From contig CAYTFZ010000030.1 in the NCBI GenBank assembly GCA_964437215.1, positions 1 through 24,379 of the forward strand: a stretch of DNA of 24,379 nt. Reading direction: 5' to 3'. The notes beneath the pieces were generated by a model. The model was not told where the DNA came from. It saw only the letters and a program-made list of their open reading frames with translations, and did no database searches. Below, one piece after another: positions 1 through 9,138 of this stretch. The first letter of the stretch is position 1. Every line of letters begins with the position of its first letter. A program made the translations under genes and the position numbers. This DNA comes from JAAYAN01 sp964437215 (GTDB taxonomy: Bacteria; Bacteroidota; Ignavibacteria; Ignavibacteriales; Melioribacteraceae).

Positions 1-68
1 TTAATTCAGCTATTAATACAAAACCGAGCCCTTTTTTCCGGTTGAACTTTTATTAATAGCTGAATTAA
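1..68. repeat. Perfect 18-bp inverted repeat forming a long hairpin
   Basis: Bases 1-18 (TTAATTCAGCTATTAATA) are exactly reverse-complemented at 51-68. The 32-base loop holds a second small stem, AACCG at 22-26 with CGGTT at 39-43. It lies 12 bases beyond the stop codon of the minus-strand glycosidase gene, so it could end that transcript, although the outer stem is AT-rich and no clean U-tract follows. Alternatives are a small palindromic repeat element or a fold-back at a contig edge, since the left arm begins on the first base of the window. Confidence 0.6.
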
Positions 69-80
69 AAGAAAATACTT

Positions 81-1433
81 TTAATTAAATTTCCACCAGT
101 CGAAAGTGAATAAATTCCCCGATCCGCCTGTGAATACCAAATACAAATCCTGGACGTCCTTAATTTCTTCCACTTTGCAGGATACTGTTTTCCAGTTTTG
201 AAGTCCGCCGGTTGGTAAAACTTCGCAGGTGCCTATCAATTTTCCGTCCGGGCTCCCGAGTCTTATTTCAATTTTGTTGTTATCAACTTCAGAAGAAATG
301 CTTGCAGTAAATTCTTTTGCTCCTTGTGATCCAAAATCTACGCCTCTTATTTTTATCCAATCGCCGTTTTCAATATTACACAAGTTTCTTCCGCCTGCGC
401 TGCAAACTTCTGTAAATATTCCATGCTGGGCATTCATTGTTTCGGCTTCAATGCGTTCAAAAGGATTTACGTACGATAGCTGATTAAGTCCGTCTTCTGT
501 ATTTTCCATTACTTCAATTGTTCCGTCTGGATTGTGTTTAAATTTATCAACACAAAGATTTCGTTTATAAATCCGAGGAATATTTGATTTTATTGCAACA
601 ATTCTGTTATGATACGCCTGATACCATTCACCTTTAAAATTAAATATTGCCTGATGGTTATTATTATCGTTATGCGGCGGCTGTTTCGAAACAATTCCGC
701 CGTAAACAAAGCCCGAAACAGGATTGTCCGAAATCATATAATCAATTCTCATTTCGGCTTTTGGATTTGACGAGTAGGAAAAATAATATTTCCCGTTGTG
801 TTTATGCATCCACGAAGCTTCAAAAAAGTTCTGAGCCGTTAATTTAATAACATCACCGTCAAGACTTATCATATCCGTATTAAGTTTTGCAGCCCGTACG
901 TTGCTGTCGCCGTTTCCTCCAAAATAAATATAAGCTTGACCATCATCGTCAATAAACGCCATAGGATCGAACAGCCACATATGTTTTGCCGGCAACACTC
1001 CTGGGGTTTTTATGCTTATAAGTTCTTTTCCAAGCGGATCTTTAAAAGGACCCAACGGATTGTCTGCTACAGCAACGCCAATTCCGTTGCCGCTGTTTCC
1101 GAAATATAGATAGAATTTGCCGTTCCTCTCGATAACCGACGGCGCCCAGCTTCTGTTTGCCCATTTTGCATCGCGCGGAACCTGAAAAACAATACCGTGA
1201 TCTGTCCAGTTTTTCATATCTGAACTCGAAACGCAGACTAAAGATTTCATCATATACGAGCTGTTTTCTCCCGAAGGATTTTCATCGTCGTTTGAACAGT
1301 ACAAATAAACCCTGCCGTTATAAACCAGCGAAGCCGGGTCTGCTAAAAACCTGTGAGAAGCAACAGGATAATCGGCAAAAGCTGATTGAAACATTGCAGC
1401 AAAAACTATAAATGAGACCAGCAATTTTTTCAT
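81..1433 (-). CDS. Secreted GH43-family glycosidase with C-terminal CBM6
   Basis: The 450-aa protein starts with a Sec signal peptide (about residues 1-20, ending QSAFA). A five-bladed-propeller GH43 domain follows (about 25-315). The GH43 catalytic pattern is visible: Asp32 in FLADP as the likely general base, Asp156 in LFDPM as the likely pKa modulator, and Glu205 in FFEASW as the likely general acid; WAPSV near 96 is also typical. Residues about 326-450 (IEAETM at the start, FDWW near the end) look like a CBM6 carbohydrate-binding module. GH43 enzymes hydrolyse arabinose- or xylose-containing polysaccharides, so an arabinofuranosidase or beta-xylosidase acting on plant hemicellulose outside the cytoplasm is most likely; the exact substrate cannot be read here. 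It stands alone, separated from gyrA by that gene's terminator, and an 18-bp inverted repeat follows its stop codon. Confidence 0.87.
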   Translation of the reverse strand: MKKLLVSFIVFAAMFQSAFADYPVASHRFLADPASLVYNGRVYLYCSNDDENPSGENSSYMMKSLVCVSSSDMKNWTDHGIVFQVPRDAKWANRSWAPSVIERNGKFYLYFGNSGNGIGVAVADNPLGPFKDPLGKELISIKTPGVLPAKHMWLFDPMAFIDDDGQAYIYFGGNGDSNVRAAKLNTDMISLDGDVIKLTAQNFFEASWMHKHNGKYYFSYSSNPKAEMRIDYMISDNPVSGFVYGGIVSKQPPHNDNNNHQAIFNFKGEWYQAYHNRIVAIKSNIPRIYKRNLCVDKFKHNPDGTIEVMENTEDGLNQLSYVNPFERIEAETMNAQHGIFTEVCSAGGRNLCNIENGDWIKIRGVDFGSQGAKEFTASISSEVDNNKIEIRLGSPDGKLIGTCEVLPTGGLQNWKTVSCKVEEIKDVQDLYLVFTGGSGNLFTFDWWKFN

Positions 1434-1554
1434 ATTATTAAATCCTATGATTGTTAAAAATATTTTTATTAAGATATTAAAACTGTTGAATCAAAAAAAT
1501 ATTAAAATAATTATTTTATGATTGCTTTTAGTTATGTTTACCCGCAAATATAAA

Positions 1555-1578
1555 AAAACCCGATTTTCATCGGGTTTT
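1555..1578 (-). terminator. Rho-independent terminator of gyrA
   Basis: On the minus strand, a 10-bp perfect stem (AAAACCCGAT paired with ATCGGGTTTT, loop of four bases at 1565-1568) begins four bases after the gyrA stop codon and is followed by a run of T. This is the classic intrinsic terminator shape and closes the dnaN-to-gyrA transcription unit. The remaining bases up to the glycosidase start at 1433 show no other clear element. Confidence 0.85.
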
Positions 1579-1582
1579 AATT

Positions 1583-4230
1583 TTATAACAGAGTTTCTTC
1601 ACCAGTATCTTCCGGCTCATCGCCGTTTCCATTATCGGCAGAATCATCATTTTCATCAACCACAACTCTTGCAAGATCGGCAATTACTTCGCCTTCTTTC
1701 AAGCGTATCAATCTAACTCCCTGCGTATTTCTTCCCATAACTCTCAGTTCTTTTATACCTTGGCGTATAACCATTCCTCCGCTTGTAATAATAACAAGTT
1801 CGTCGTTATCGTTTACTTCTTTCATTGCGATAAGATTTCCTGTTTTTTCGCCGGTTTTTATGGTGATAATACCTTTTCCGCCGCGGCGTGTTATACGGTA
1901 ATCACTTATATCGCTGCGTTTGCCGTATCCTTTATCGGTTGCCGCCAATAGGGTAGTAGGCGATTTAACAACAAGCATCGAAACTACTATATTGCCTTTA
2001 GACAGTTTAATTCCCCTTACTCCGGTAGCGGTTCTTCCCATTTCCCGTACGTCGGCTTCGTTAAATCTGATAGCAATTCCGTCTTTTGTTCCAATAACTA
2101 CATCGTGTGAGCCGTCGGATAATTTAACTTCAATAAGATTATCGTTTTCTACAAGATTTATAGCTATTATGCCGCCTTTTCTAACATTTCCGTAAGCAGA
2201 AAGGTTTGTCTTTTTAATTGTTCCGTTCTGNNNNNNNNNNNNNNNNNNNNNNNNNNNNNNNNNNNNNNNNNNNNNNNNNNNNNNNNNNNNNNNNNNNNNN
2301 NNNNNNNNNNNNNNNNNNNNNNNNNNNNNNCTTTTCTAACATTTCCGTAAGCAGAAAGGTTTGTCTTTTTAATTGTTCCGTTCTGGGTAGCCATTATCAA
2401 GAATTTATCAGGAGTAAATTCTTTAACTGAAACAAACGCGGTGATTTTTTCGTTCTTTTCAATTTCTATAAGATTTTGAATTGCTCTGCCGCGGGTTGCT
2501 CTGCCGCCTTCTGGAACTTCAAAAACTTTAAGCCAGTAACATTTTCCTTTGTCGGTAAAGAACATTATATAATTATGCGTAGACGAAATAAACATATGCT
2601 CGATAAAATCTTCGTCTTTCGTCCCTGCGCCTGTAACACCGCGTCCTCCGCGTGCTTGTCTTCTGTAGCCGCTTACCGGAAATCTCTTTATAAATCCGCG
2701 GTGCGAAATTGTAACAACAACATCTTCCTGAGCTATTGTATCTTCGAGACAAAAATCTTTGTAATCTCTTATTATATCTGTTCTGCGGGCATCGCTGTAT
2801 TTTTCTTTAAGTTCTCTTAATTCTTTAATTATGATAAGTTTGCGTTTTTCTTCGCTTTCAAGAATTCCGCGTAAACCTTCAATAAGCTGTATAACTTCAC
2901 GGTATTCGTCTTCAATTTTCTGTCTTTCCAATCCTGTTAATCTTTGCAGACGCATATCCAAAATAGCTTTTGCCTGAATTTCGGATAATTTGAATTTATG
3001 CATTAAGTTGGTTTTTGCAGTTTCTACGTCTTTCGATTTTTTAATTGTTTCGATTACTGCATCAATATTATCAAGAGCTATCAGATATCCTTCCAGAATG
3101 TGGGCGCGGCGTTCGGCTGCATCAAGTTCAAATTTTGTACGCCGGACAAGTATTTCCATTCTGTGTTTTACAAAATGTTCCATCACTTCTTTAAGTGTTA
3201 GAACCTTTGGTATGCCGTCAACAAGTGCAAGCATAATAACACCGAATGTAACCTGCATTTGAGTGTGTTTAAAGAGCTGATTTAAAATAACATCGGGCTG
3301 ACCGTCTCTTTTAGTTTCAATTACTATTCTTAAACCGTCGCGGTCGCTTTCATCCCTGATATTAGATATATCTGTCAGTTTTCCTTCTTTTACCAAATCG
3401 GCTATTTTTTCAATAAGATTTGCTTTATTAACCTGATAAGGTATTTCGGTAACTATTATATTTTCTCTGTCGTTTTTAAGTGTTTCAACATTAGCTTTTG
3501 CTCTTATTACAACTCTTCCTCTTCCGGTAAGATATGCTTCTCTTACTCCTTCGTAACCGAAAATAATTCCTCCGGTAGGGAAATCTGGAGCAGTTACAAA
3601 TTTCATTAATTCTTCAATTGTAATTGCCGGATTTTCTATCAATGCAATTACTCCGTCAACAACTTCACCAAGGTTATGCGGAGGTATATTTGTAGCCATT
3701 CCTACAGCAATACCAGATGAACCGTTTACCAAAAGATTAGGCAGATATGCCGGCATAACTGTCGGCTCCTGCAGCGATTCGTCAAAGTTGTTGGCAAATT
3801 CCACAGTGTTTTTTTCAAGGTCTCTCAGCATTTCTTCTGTAATGCGCGCCATTCTTGCTTCTGTGTAACGCATTGCCGCTGCCGAGTCTCCGTCAACCGA
3901 ACCGAAGTTACCTTGTCCGTCAACCAGCGGATATCGAAGCGAAAAATCTTGAACCATACGGACCATTGTATCGTAAACGGCTGTATCTCCATGCGGATGG
4001 TACTTACCGAGAACTTCACCTACAATTCTTGCAGATTTTTTATACGGTCTGTTATAACTTAAACCAAGTTCCGACATTCCGTAAAGAACGCGTCTGTGAA
4101 CCGGTTTCAAACCGTCACGCACATCCGGCAGGGCACGCGAAACTATAACAGACATTGCATAATCGATGTACGAAGATTTCATTTCATCTTCGAGTGAAAC
4201 TGGTACTACTTTTTCAAAAATTGTTGTCAT
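1583..4230 (-). CDS. gyrA: DNA gyrase subunit A (interrupted by an assembly artefact)
   Basis: GyrA is the DNA-cleaving subunit of gyrase and introduces negative supercoils together with GyrB. The catalytic tyrosine is Tyr122 in AMRYTEARM. The quinolone pocket reads HPHGDTAVYD with Thr83 and Asp87, the same numbering as E. coli, where residue 83 is Ser. A GyrA-box variant QARGGRG lies near residues 525-531, followed by beta-pinwheel repeats that mark this as GyrA rather than ParC. The frame is broken at 2231-2330 by 100 N flanked by identical 55-mers. Removing the N block and one copy deletes 155 bases and leaves 2493 bases, exactly 831 codons (830 aa), with the sequence running smoothly from GNVRKGGIIAINLVE to MGRTATGVRG. 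The gene is therefore almost certainly intact in the cell. It is last in the dnaN-recF-DUF721-gyrB-gyrA unit, 26 bases after gyrB. Confidence 0.96.
2176..2385. other. False scaffold gap: 55-bp overlap + 100 N + same 55 bp
   Basis: Bases 2176-2230 and 2331-2385 are identical 55-mers (both begin CTTTTCTAAC and end GTTCCGTTCTG) on either side of exactly 100 N (2231-2330). This is what is left when two contigs overlapping by one 55-base k-mer are joined with a default gap instead of being merged. It creates the apparent gyrA frameshift and is not a biological duplication. Confidence 0.93.
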
Positions 4231-4256
4231 ATTATTATCTTCTTCTTAACAAATTT

Positions 4257-6224
4257 TTATATATCAACATTTGCATATTTTGCATGTTTTTCGATAAAAG
4301 CTCTTCGTGGCTCAACTTCGTCTCCCATAAGAGTTTCAAAAATCTTATCTGCCGCAGCTGCGCTTTCAAGATTAACCTGAAGTATTGTTCTGGTTTCTGG
4401 ATTCATTGTTGTTGCCCAAAGCTGGTCAGGATTCATTTCTCCAAGACCTTTATATCTGGATATTACAATTCCTTTCAGATTGGTTTCATCAATTGTTGTA
4501 ATTTCTTCTTCATCTTCGCCGTTAGAATTCTTTTTTATACGTTTTATTATTTCATCACGTTCTTTATCATCAAAAGCATACAGCTCCTGTTTACCTTTTT
4601 TAATTTTGTACAACGGTGGCTGTGCAATATATACTTTTCCTGAGTGAATCAGACTTGTCATGTATCTGTAAATAAATGTAAGCAGAAGTGTCCGGATATG
4701 GCTTCCGTCAACATCAGCATCTGTCATAATTATTATTTTCCCGTAACGAAGTTTTTCAACATCAAACTCAGCTGCAAGTCCTGCTCCAAAAGCTGCAATC
4801 ATTGCTTTAATTTCATTGTTTTCCAAAATTCTGTTTATGTTGGCTTTTTCAACGTTTAATATTTTTCCACGCAAAGGTAATATTGCCTGAAATCTTCTGT
4901 CGCGTCCTTGTTTTGCTGAACCTCCAGCGGAATCTCCTTCCACTATGTATATTTCGCAATGCTCCGGATCGTTTATTGAACAATCAGCTAATTTTCCGGG
5001 AAGATTCATACTTTCGAGTACATTTTTTCTTCTTACTAGTTCTCTCGCTTTTCTTGCTGCTTCGCGTGCTTCAGCTGCTTTAATACATTTTTCTATTATT
5101 TTTTTTCCAACACCCGGATTTTCTTCCAAATATTCCGAAAGCTTCTCAAAAACAAGTGTTTCAACTATAGATTTTACTTCACTGTTTCCTAGTTTTGTCT
5201 TTGTCTGTCCTTCAAATTGTGGATCCATAACTTTTACAGAAATCACTGCAGTTAAACCTTCTCGAAAATCGTCGCCCGAAAGATTTATTTTACTGTTTTC
5301 TTTTATTAATTTATTTTTAGCTGCATAACTATTAAGTGAACGGGTGAGCGCTGTTTTAAATCCAATAAGGTGTGTACCGCCTTCGTGAGTATTAATGTTG
5401 TTAACATATGTAAATATGTTTTCATTATAGGTACTATTATATTCAAAAGAAATTTCCAGCGGAGTATTTTCTTTTTCACCTTCAATATATACGGGTTTGT
5501 GCAGCGGTTCGCGCGATTCATCGAGATATTTAACAAAATCAATTATTCCTCCTTTGAATTGGAAAGTTACCTCTTCATTTTCCTCTTCATCGCGTATTTG
5601 AATTGTAATATTTTTATTAAGATATGCCAATTCTCTCATTCTTTCTGAAAGGGTATCAAATTTAAATTTAGTGGTTGTAAAAATTTCTTTATCCGGCATA
5701 AATGTAACGGTTGTACCACTTTCACTTTTCTTCGTTTTTCCTGTTTCTTTAACATCGTACTGAGGAATTCCTTTTCTGTATTCCTGTTCGTAAATTTTTC
5801 CTTCTCTTTTTACTTCGACTTTGCACCATTCGCTTAATGCATTTACTACAGAGACACCAACTCCGTGCAGACCGCCCGATACTTTATAAGTGTTTTTATC
5901 GAATTTTCCGCCCGCATGAAGTACGGTCATAACGACTTCGAGCGCCGATTTTTTTTCTACCGGATGAATATCTACGGGAATTCCGCGTCCGCGGTCAACA
6001 ACTGTAACGCTTCCATCTTTATTTATTGTTATTCCTACAAAATCGTTGTAGCCTGCCAGCGCTTCATCAATACAGTTATCAACAACTTCGTTAACAAGAT
6101 GGTGAAGTCCGCGCGAGCTTATATCGCCGATATACATTGCCGGACGTTTTCTTACTGCTTCCAGTCCTTTTAAAACATTAATGTTTTTCGCGGTATAATT
6201 CTGATTTTCTTTTTCTGAAGACAA
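4257..6224 (-). CDS. gyrB: DNA gyrase subunit B
   Basis: GyrB is the ATPase subunit of gyrase. The 655-aa protein has an N-terminal GHKL ATPase domain (VRKRPAMYIG, then VNEVVDNCIDEAL with the Mg-binding Asn, then GRGIPVDIHP and the GGLHGVG lid), a transducer domain, and the TOPRIM domain with Glu429 in EGDSAGG and the metal-binding cluster Asp502/Asp504/Asp506 in TDADVDGS. The C-terminus ends with YKGLGEMNPDQLW and RRAFIEKHA. Length and motifs cannot strictly exclude ParE, but position between recF/DUF721 and gyrA makes GyrB the clear call. The start is a TTG (6222-6224) with an AGGTG ribosome-binding site a few bases upstream; no in-frame ATG precedes the conserved NVLKGLEAVRKRP. It lies 18 bases after the DUF721 gene. 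Confidence 0.96.
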   Translation of the reverse strand: MSSEKENQNYTAKNINVLKGLEAVRKRPAMYIGDISSRGLHHLVNEVVDNCIDEALAGYNDFVGITINKDGSVTVVDRGRGIPVDIHPVEKKSALEVVMTVLHAGGKFDKNTYKVSGGLHGVGVSVVNALSEWCKVEVKREGKIYEQEYRKGIPQYDVKETGKTKKSESGTTVTFMPDKEIFTTTKFKFDTLSERMRELAYLNKNITIQIRDEEENEEVTFQFKGGIIDFVKYLDESREPLHKPVYIEGEKENTPLEISFEYNSTYNENIFTYVNNINTHEGGTHLIGFKTALTRSLNSYAAKNKLIKENSKINLSGDDFREGLTAVISVKVMDPQFEGQTKTKLGNSEVKSIVETLVFEKLSEYLEENPGVGKKIIEKCIKAAEAREAARKARELVRRKNVLESMNLPGKLADCSINDPEHCEIYIVEGDSAGGSAKQGRDRRFQAILPLRGKILNVEKANINRILENNEIKAMIAAFGAGLAAEFDVEKLRYGKIIIMTDADVDGSHIRTLLLTFIYRYMTSLIHSGKVYIAQPPLYKIKKGKQELYAFDDKERDEIIKRIKKNSNGEDEEEITTIDETNLKGIVISRYKGLGEMNPDQLWATTMNPETRTILQVNLESAAAADKIFETLMGDEVEPRRAFIEKHAKYANVDI

Positions 6225-6242
6225 TTTAACACCTGCCTTTTT

Positions 6243-6530
6243 TTATGCTGTAAATTTTATTGCTTTTACCATTTCGCGGTTAAAAGATGTATTTATCCGC
6301 GATATAATTAATTCTTGTCTTATTTTAAGCTCGTTTCTCCAAACGGAATTTTCAACGCGGAGATAAAGCAATCCTTTTATTATTTTAACCGGAATAGCAA
6401 CCTTTTTTAATTCCGGAAAAATTATTCCAAAATTTTCTATCAGTTCGTAATCTTTTATAAATCCGATTACATTTTTAAATTCTTCGGATTGATTAAGAAT
6501 ATCGGAAACACTTTTAAAATCATCAGGCAT
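6243..6530 (-). CDS. DUF721/DciA-family protein, probable DnaB helicase-loading factor
   Basis: A small 95-aa protein with the DUF721 core: VENSVWRNELKIRQ near the middle-to-end and a C-terminal segment ending VKAIKFT. DciA proteins of this family interact with the replicative helicase DnaB and help load it in bacteria lacking DnaC or DnaI; applying that role here is inference from family and location. The start overlaps the last eight bases of recF, implying translational coupling, and gyrB follows after 18 bases. The recF-DUF721-gyrB order is a common context for the family. It is short, essentially only the conserved domain without a long N-terminal extension. Confidence 0.82.
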   Translation of the reverse strand: MPDDFKSVSDILNQSEEFKNVIGFIKDYELIENFGIIFPELKKVAIPVKIIKGLLYLRVENSVWRNELKIRQELIISRINTSFNREMVKAIKFTA

Positions 6531-7638
6531 ATGAAACTTCGCCTTTGTTTACATAAATTAACTTATCTTCGCTGCTTTTATAAAGATCGCCAAACCTCGT
6601 AAAATCTGTCATTGTTATAAAAGTCTGTCCGGTTTTATTTAAAAAAGAACTTATACTTTCAGATCGTTGTTTATCCAGCTCGCCGAAAACATCATCCATT
6701 AAAAAAACCGGGGTTTTTCCTAATTTGTCTTTAAGATAGAAAAACTCTCCGAAGCGCAATGCTACTTGAAATGTTTTATTCTGTCCCTGCGATCCGTATT
6801 TTTTTATTTCTAAACCGTTTATGTAAAAAACGTAATCATCGCGGTGCGGTCCTATTAAATTAACGCCGCGGATAATTTCTTCTTCTTTTATTTCTTTTAA
6901 TCTTTTCTGGAAATCATTTTTAATTTCTTCTATTTCTATGCTGCTGCATAATGTTTTATATTCAATACCGGGTTTTTCTTTTTCATCAAGAATGTTATTA
7001 TATGCGTTTTCGAGATAAATTTTAAATTCTTCTATAAATTGATTTCTGTTTTTTATTAAATAAGCGCCGTTTTTTATCAGCGAATCATTCCACGAATCCA
7101 GCTCGCCTACAAAATCCTTTCTTCCTTTTTCTTTTATTTGATTTAATAAAACAGCACGGTTTTTTAATATTTTATTATAATCCACTAATGTTTTCAAGTA
7201 AGTGTTGCTTGCCTGAGAAATTACAGAATCAACAAACTTTCTTCGTTCTGCCGGCGATCCAGCAGTAATTTCGTGATCTGCTTGAGTAATAGTAACAACA
7301 GGAAACTTTCCAATAAACTCCGATATCCGGAATACCTGTTTTTCATCTAGATACAAAACTTTTTTCTTGTTTTCGGCAGAATAAAACAAACGGCTTTCAT
7401 TTTTAGTTAGGTCTGAAAAATTTCCCTTTATTTCGAATGAATTACTGTTAAAATTTACGGCTTCGCTGTCGTTATTCTGATTAAGACCTTTGGAAGTGCA
7501 AATATAATAAATTGCTTCAAGGATTGATGTTTTTCCCTGGCCGTTACCGCCTACTATGTAATTTATTTTATCCGAAAAATTTATTTTTGTATTTGTGTGA
7601 AGCCTGAAATTTATCAATATTAATTCTTCCAGTATCAT
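6523..7638 (-). CDS. recF: DNA replication and repair protein RecF
   Basis: RecF is an SMC-like ATPase that directs RecA loading at gapped DNA. The 371-aa protein has the usual RecF length. The Walker A motif is GGNGQGKT (residues 30-37), the family-specific GPHRDDYVFYING lies in the middle, and the Walker B/D-loop PVFLMDDVFGELD is at about 310-322. It starts one base after the dnaN stop codon (base 7639 is the only spacer) and its end overlaps the next gene by eight bases, so dnaN, recF and DUF721 are very likely co-transcribed and coupled. Confidence 0.96.
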   Translation of the reverse strand: MILEELILINFRLHTNTKINFSDKINYIVGGNGQGKTSILEAIYYICTSKGLNQNNDSEAVNFNSNSFEIKGNFSDLTKNESRLFYSAENKKKVLYLDEKQVFRISEFIGKFPVVTITQADHEITAGSPAERRKFVDSVISQASNTYLKTLVDYNKILKNRAVLLNQIKEKGRKDFVGELDSWNDSLIKNGAYLIKNRNQFIEEFKIYLENAYNNILDEKEKPGIEYKTLCSSIEIEEIKNDFQKRLKEIKEEEIIRGVNLIGPHRDDYVFYINGLEIKKYGSQGQNKTFQVALRFGEFFYLKDKLGKTPVFLMDDVFGELDKQRSESISSFLNKTGQTFITMTDFTRFGDLYKSSEDKLIYVNKGEVSYA

Positions 7639-7639
7639 A

Positions 7640-8767
7640 CTAATTATTTAGTCTGACCGGCATTAAAAGCATCATCAGATTTTCGTTTTCCTTATTTTTA
7701 TCCGGATTAATTATTACTGCTTTTGTTGATGAATGAAGTTTAAAATACACTTCTTCGTAATTTAAATGACTTAAAACATCGCTTACATAAGATGAATTAA
7801 AACCTATATCTATGGGGTCGCCGCTGTATTCGCATAAAATAGATTCTTTTCCTGCTGAACCAGAATCAACATCTTCTGCTGATATTTCTACCATATTTGC
7901 ACTAATAGAAAATTTTACTCTGCGTGAATTAGTTGGTGAAAAAATCATCATTCTTTTAATTGAACTGAGAAGATCTTTTGTATTAATTTTTAATGCGAAT
8001 TCATTTTCAATTGGAATAACGCTTTGATAATCGGGATATTTTTGACCTATTAAACGAGAAATAAGTTCTATATCGCTTAATACAAAAGAAATATGTGTTT
8101 TATTAACAAAAACTTTAACTTCTTTGTCATCCAATATTTTAAGAAGAACAGTAATAGCTCTTTCTGGTACAATATACTGTTCGTTAATATTTGTTTGATG
8201 ACCTGTTTTAAGCAAATTAACTAGTCTGTGTCCGTCTGTTGCTACAAACCTTATACCTTCTTCATTAAAAGAAATAAGTGTTCCGGTCATTGCCGGTCTC
8301 ATTTCCTCTTTGCTCATAGCAAAAGCTGTTAAATCAAAAGCATTTTTTAAATCATTTCCCGATATAGTAAATTCATTTATATCTTCAGTATTTTCTTGTT
8401 GCGGAAATGATGGAATTTCAGGAAATTCTTTTGCATCAATGTAGGAAAAAGAATATTCGCCGGTTGATGTTTTAAGTGTAAGCTTTTTATTTTCGGTAAT
8501 AGTAAAATCTATACTTGTATCCTTAAAAGAACGGACTGTTTCGTATAACATTCGAGCTGGAACGACAATTTTTATGTCTTTTTCCGCTACAATATTAATA
8601 GAAGATTTAAGAGAAATTTCCATATCAGTTGCATATATAGTCAACAACCCGGATTTAATTTCCAAAAGGAAATTTTCTAATATAGTCATCGGGGTTCTAG
8701 TAGGCACGGCAGGAATGATTTTGGTTAAAAGCTTTTCTAATTGCTTGCTGTTTACCTTGAAATCCAT
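7640..8767 (-). CDS. dnaN: DNA polymerase III beta sliding clamp
   Basis: The 375-aa protein matches the beta clamp across its three repeated clamp domains: MDFKVNSKQLEKLL at the start, PAVPTRTPMTILENF, FVATDGHRLV in the middle domain, and the C-terminal tail LMMLLMPVRLNN typical of clamps. The clamp encircles DNA and tethers polymerase III and other clamp-binding proteins. I place the start at the ATG at 8767 because GGAG sits six bases upstream and the protein then begins with the normal M-x-F pattern; an in-frame TTG at 8779 would add only four residues and has no better site. It is first in the block leading to gyrA, so its promoter must lie in 8768-9098. Confidence 0.96.
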   Translation of the reverse strand: MDFKVNSKQLEKLLTKIIPAVPTRTPMTILENFLLEIKSGLLTIYATDMEISLKSSINIVAEKDIKIVVPARMLYETVRSFKDTSIDFTITENKKLTLKTSTGEYSFSYIDAKEFPEIPSFPQQENTEDINEFTISGNDLKNAFDLTAFAMSKEEMRPAMTGTLISFNEEGIRFVATDGHRLVNLLKTGHQTNINEQYIVPERAITVLLKILDDKEVKVFVNKTHISFVLSDIELISRLIGQKYPDYQSVIPIENEFALKINTKDLLSSIKRMMIFSPTNSRRVKFSISANMVEISAEDVDSGSAGKESILCEYSGDPIDIGFNSSYVSDVLSHLNYEEVYFKLHSSTKAVIINPDKNKENENLMMLLMPVRLNN

Positions 8768-9098
8768 CTTATTCTCCAAAAATTATAATTAAAAATACCA
8801 AAAAAAATTGTCATAAACAATGTAAAGCTATTGCTTAATTTTTAATAAAATTTTTTTCAACAAGCTAATTATTAAATATCCTTTTTTTATTTAAACTAAA
8901 GCTATTGTTATAAAGATGTTGATATGTTGATAACTGAAAAAATATGGTTTTTTGGAAGAAAAATCAATGAAAAGAAATTTTTAAAATGTTAATAAGTATT
9001 TGGTTAGAAAAAAGATATTAACAAAGGTTTTTTAATTTATAAGTTATCAACATCATAAAGTTGTGTTACAAACAAGTTATTAACAAGAAAAAAATTAT
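8768..9098. promoter_or_regulatory. AT-rich dnaN upstream region with near-consensus DnaA boxes
   Basis: This gene-free stretch separates dnaN from the divergent tetR operon. It contains TGTTGATAA at 8925-8933 and its reverse complement TTATCAACA at 9044-9052, each one mismatch from the DnaA box TGTGGATAA, plus a two-mismatch TGTTGATAT at 8918-8926. An 11-bp direct repeat TAAAGCTATTG occurs at 8823-8833 and 8897-8907. The boxes suggest DnaA control of the dnaN operon or an auxiliary origin element. In DNA this rich in A and T, one-mismatch boxes are weak evidence individually. Confidence 0.5.
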
Positions 9099-9126
9099 GG
9101 AAACTATTCTTGACTTTTTAGTTTCT
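9099..9126. promoter_or_regulatory. TetR operator 1 (inverted repeat overlapping the -35)
   Basis: GGAAAC (9099-9104) is separated by 16 bases from GTTTCT (9121-9126). The arms extend to GAAACTA/TAGTTTC. The site covers the putative -35 element. Its partner site 40 bp downstream has the same half-site and the same 16-base spacing, which is why I regard both as real operators. The natural ligand protein is the TetR product encoded immediately downstream. Confidence 0.68.
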
Positions 9127-9138
9127 GTTTGTTATTTT
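9110..9138 (+). promoter_or_regulatory. Sigma70-like promoter of the efflux operon
   Basis: TTGACT at 9110-9115 is followed after exactly 17 bases by TATTTT at 9133-9138. The -35 lies within operator 1, the -10 lies between the two operators, and the predicted start of transcription (about 9144-9146) lies within operator 2, so a repressor on either site would block polymerase. Confidence 0.6.

Noticed and set aside
2167..2385. True gyrA pseudogene, duplication or programmed frameshift
   Set aside because: The duplicated 55-mers flank exactly 100 N and their collapse restores a full-length frame; the same pattern recurs in tolC.
3970..3990. Quinolone-resistance mutation in GyrA (Thr at position 83)
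   Set aside because: Thr83 is a natural residue in several wild-type gyrases and Asp87 is retained, so resistance cannot be inferred.
4257..6224. parE rather than gyrB
   Set aside because: Placement between recF/DUF721 and gyrA, with a partner carrying a GyrA box, favours gyrase.
8768..8779. dnaN start at TTG 8779
   Set aside because: The ATG at 8767 has a GGAG site at normal spacing and gives the expected clamp N-terminus.
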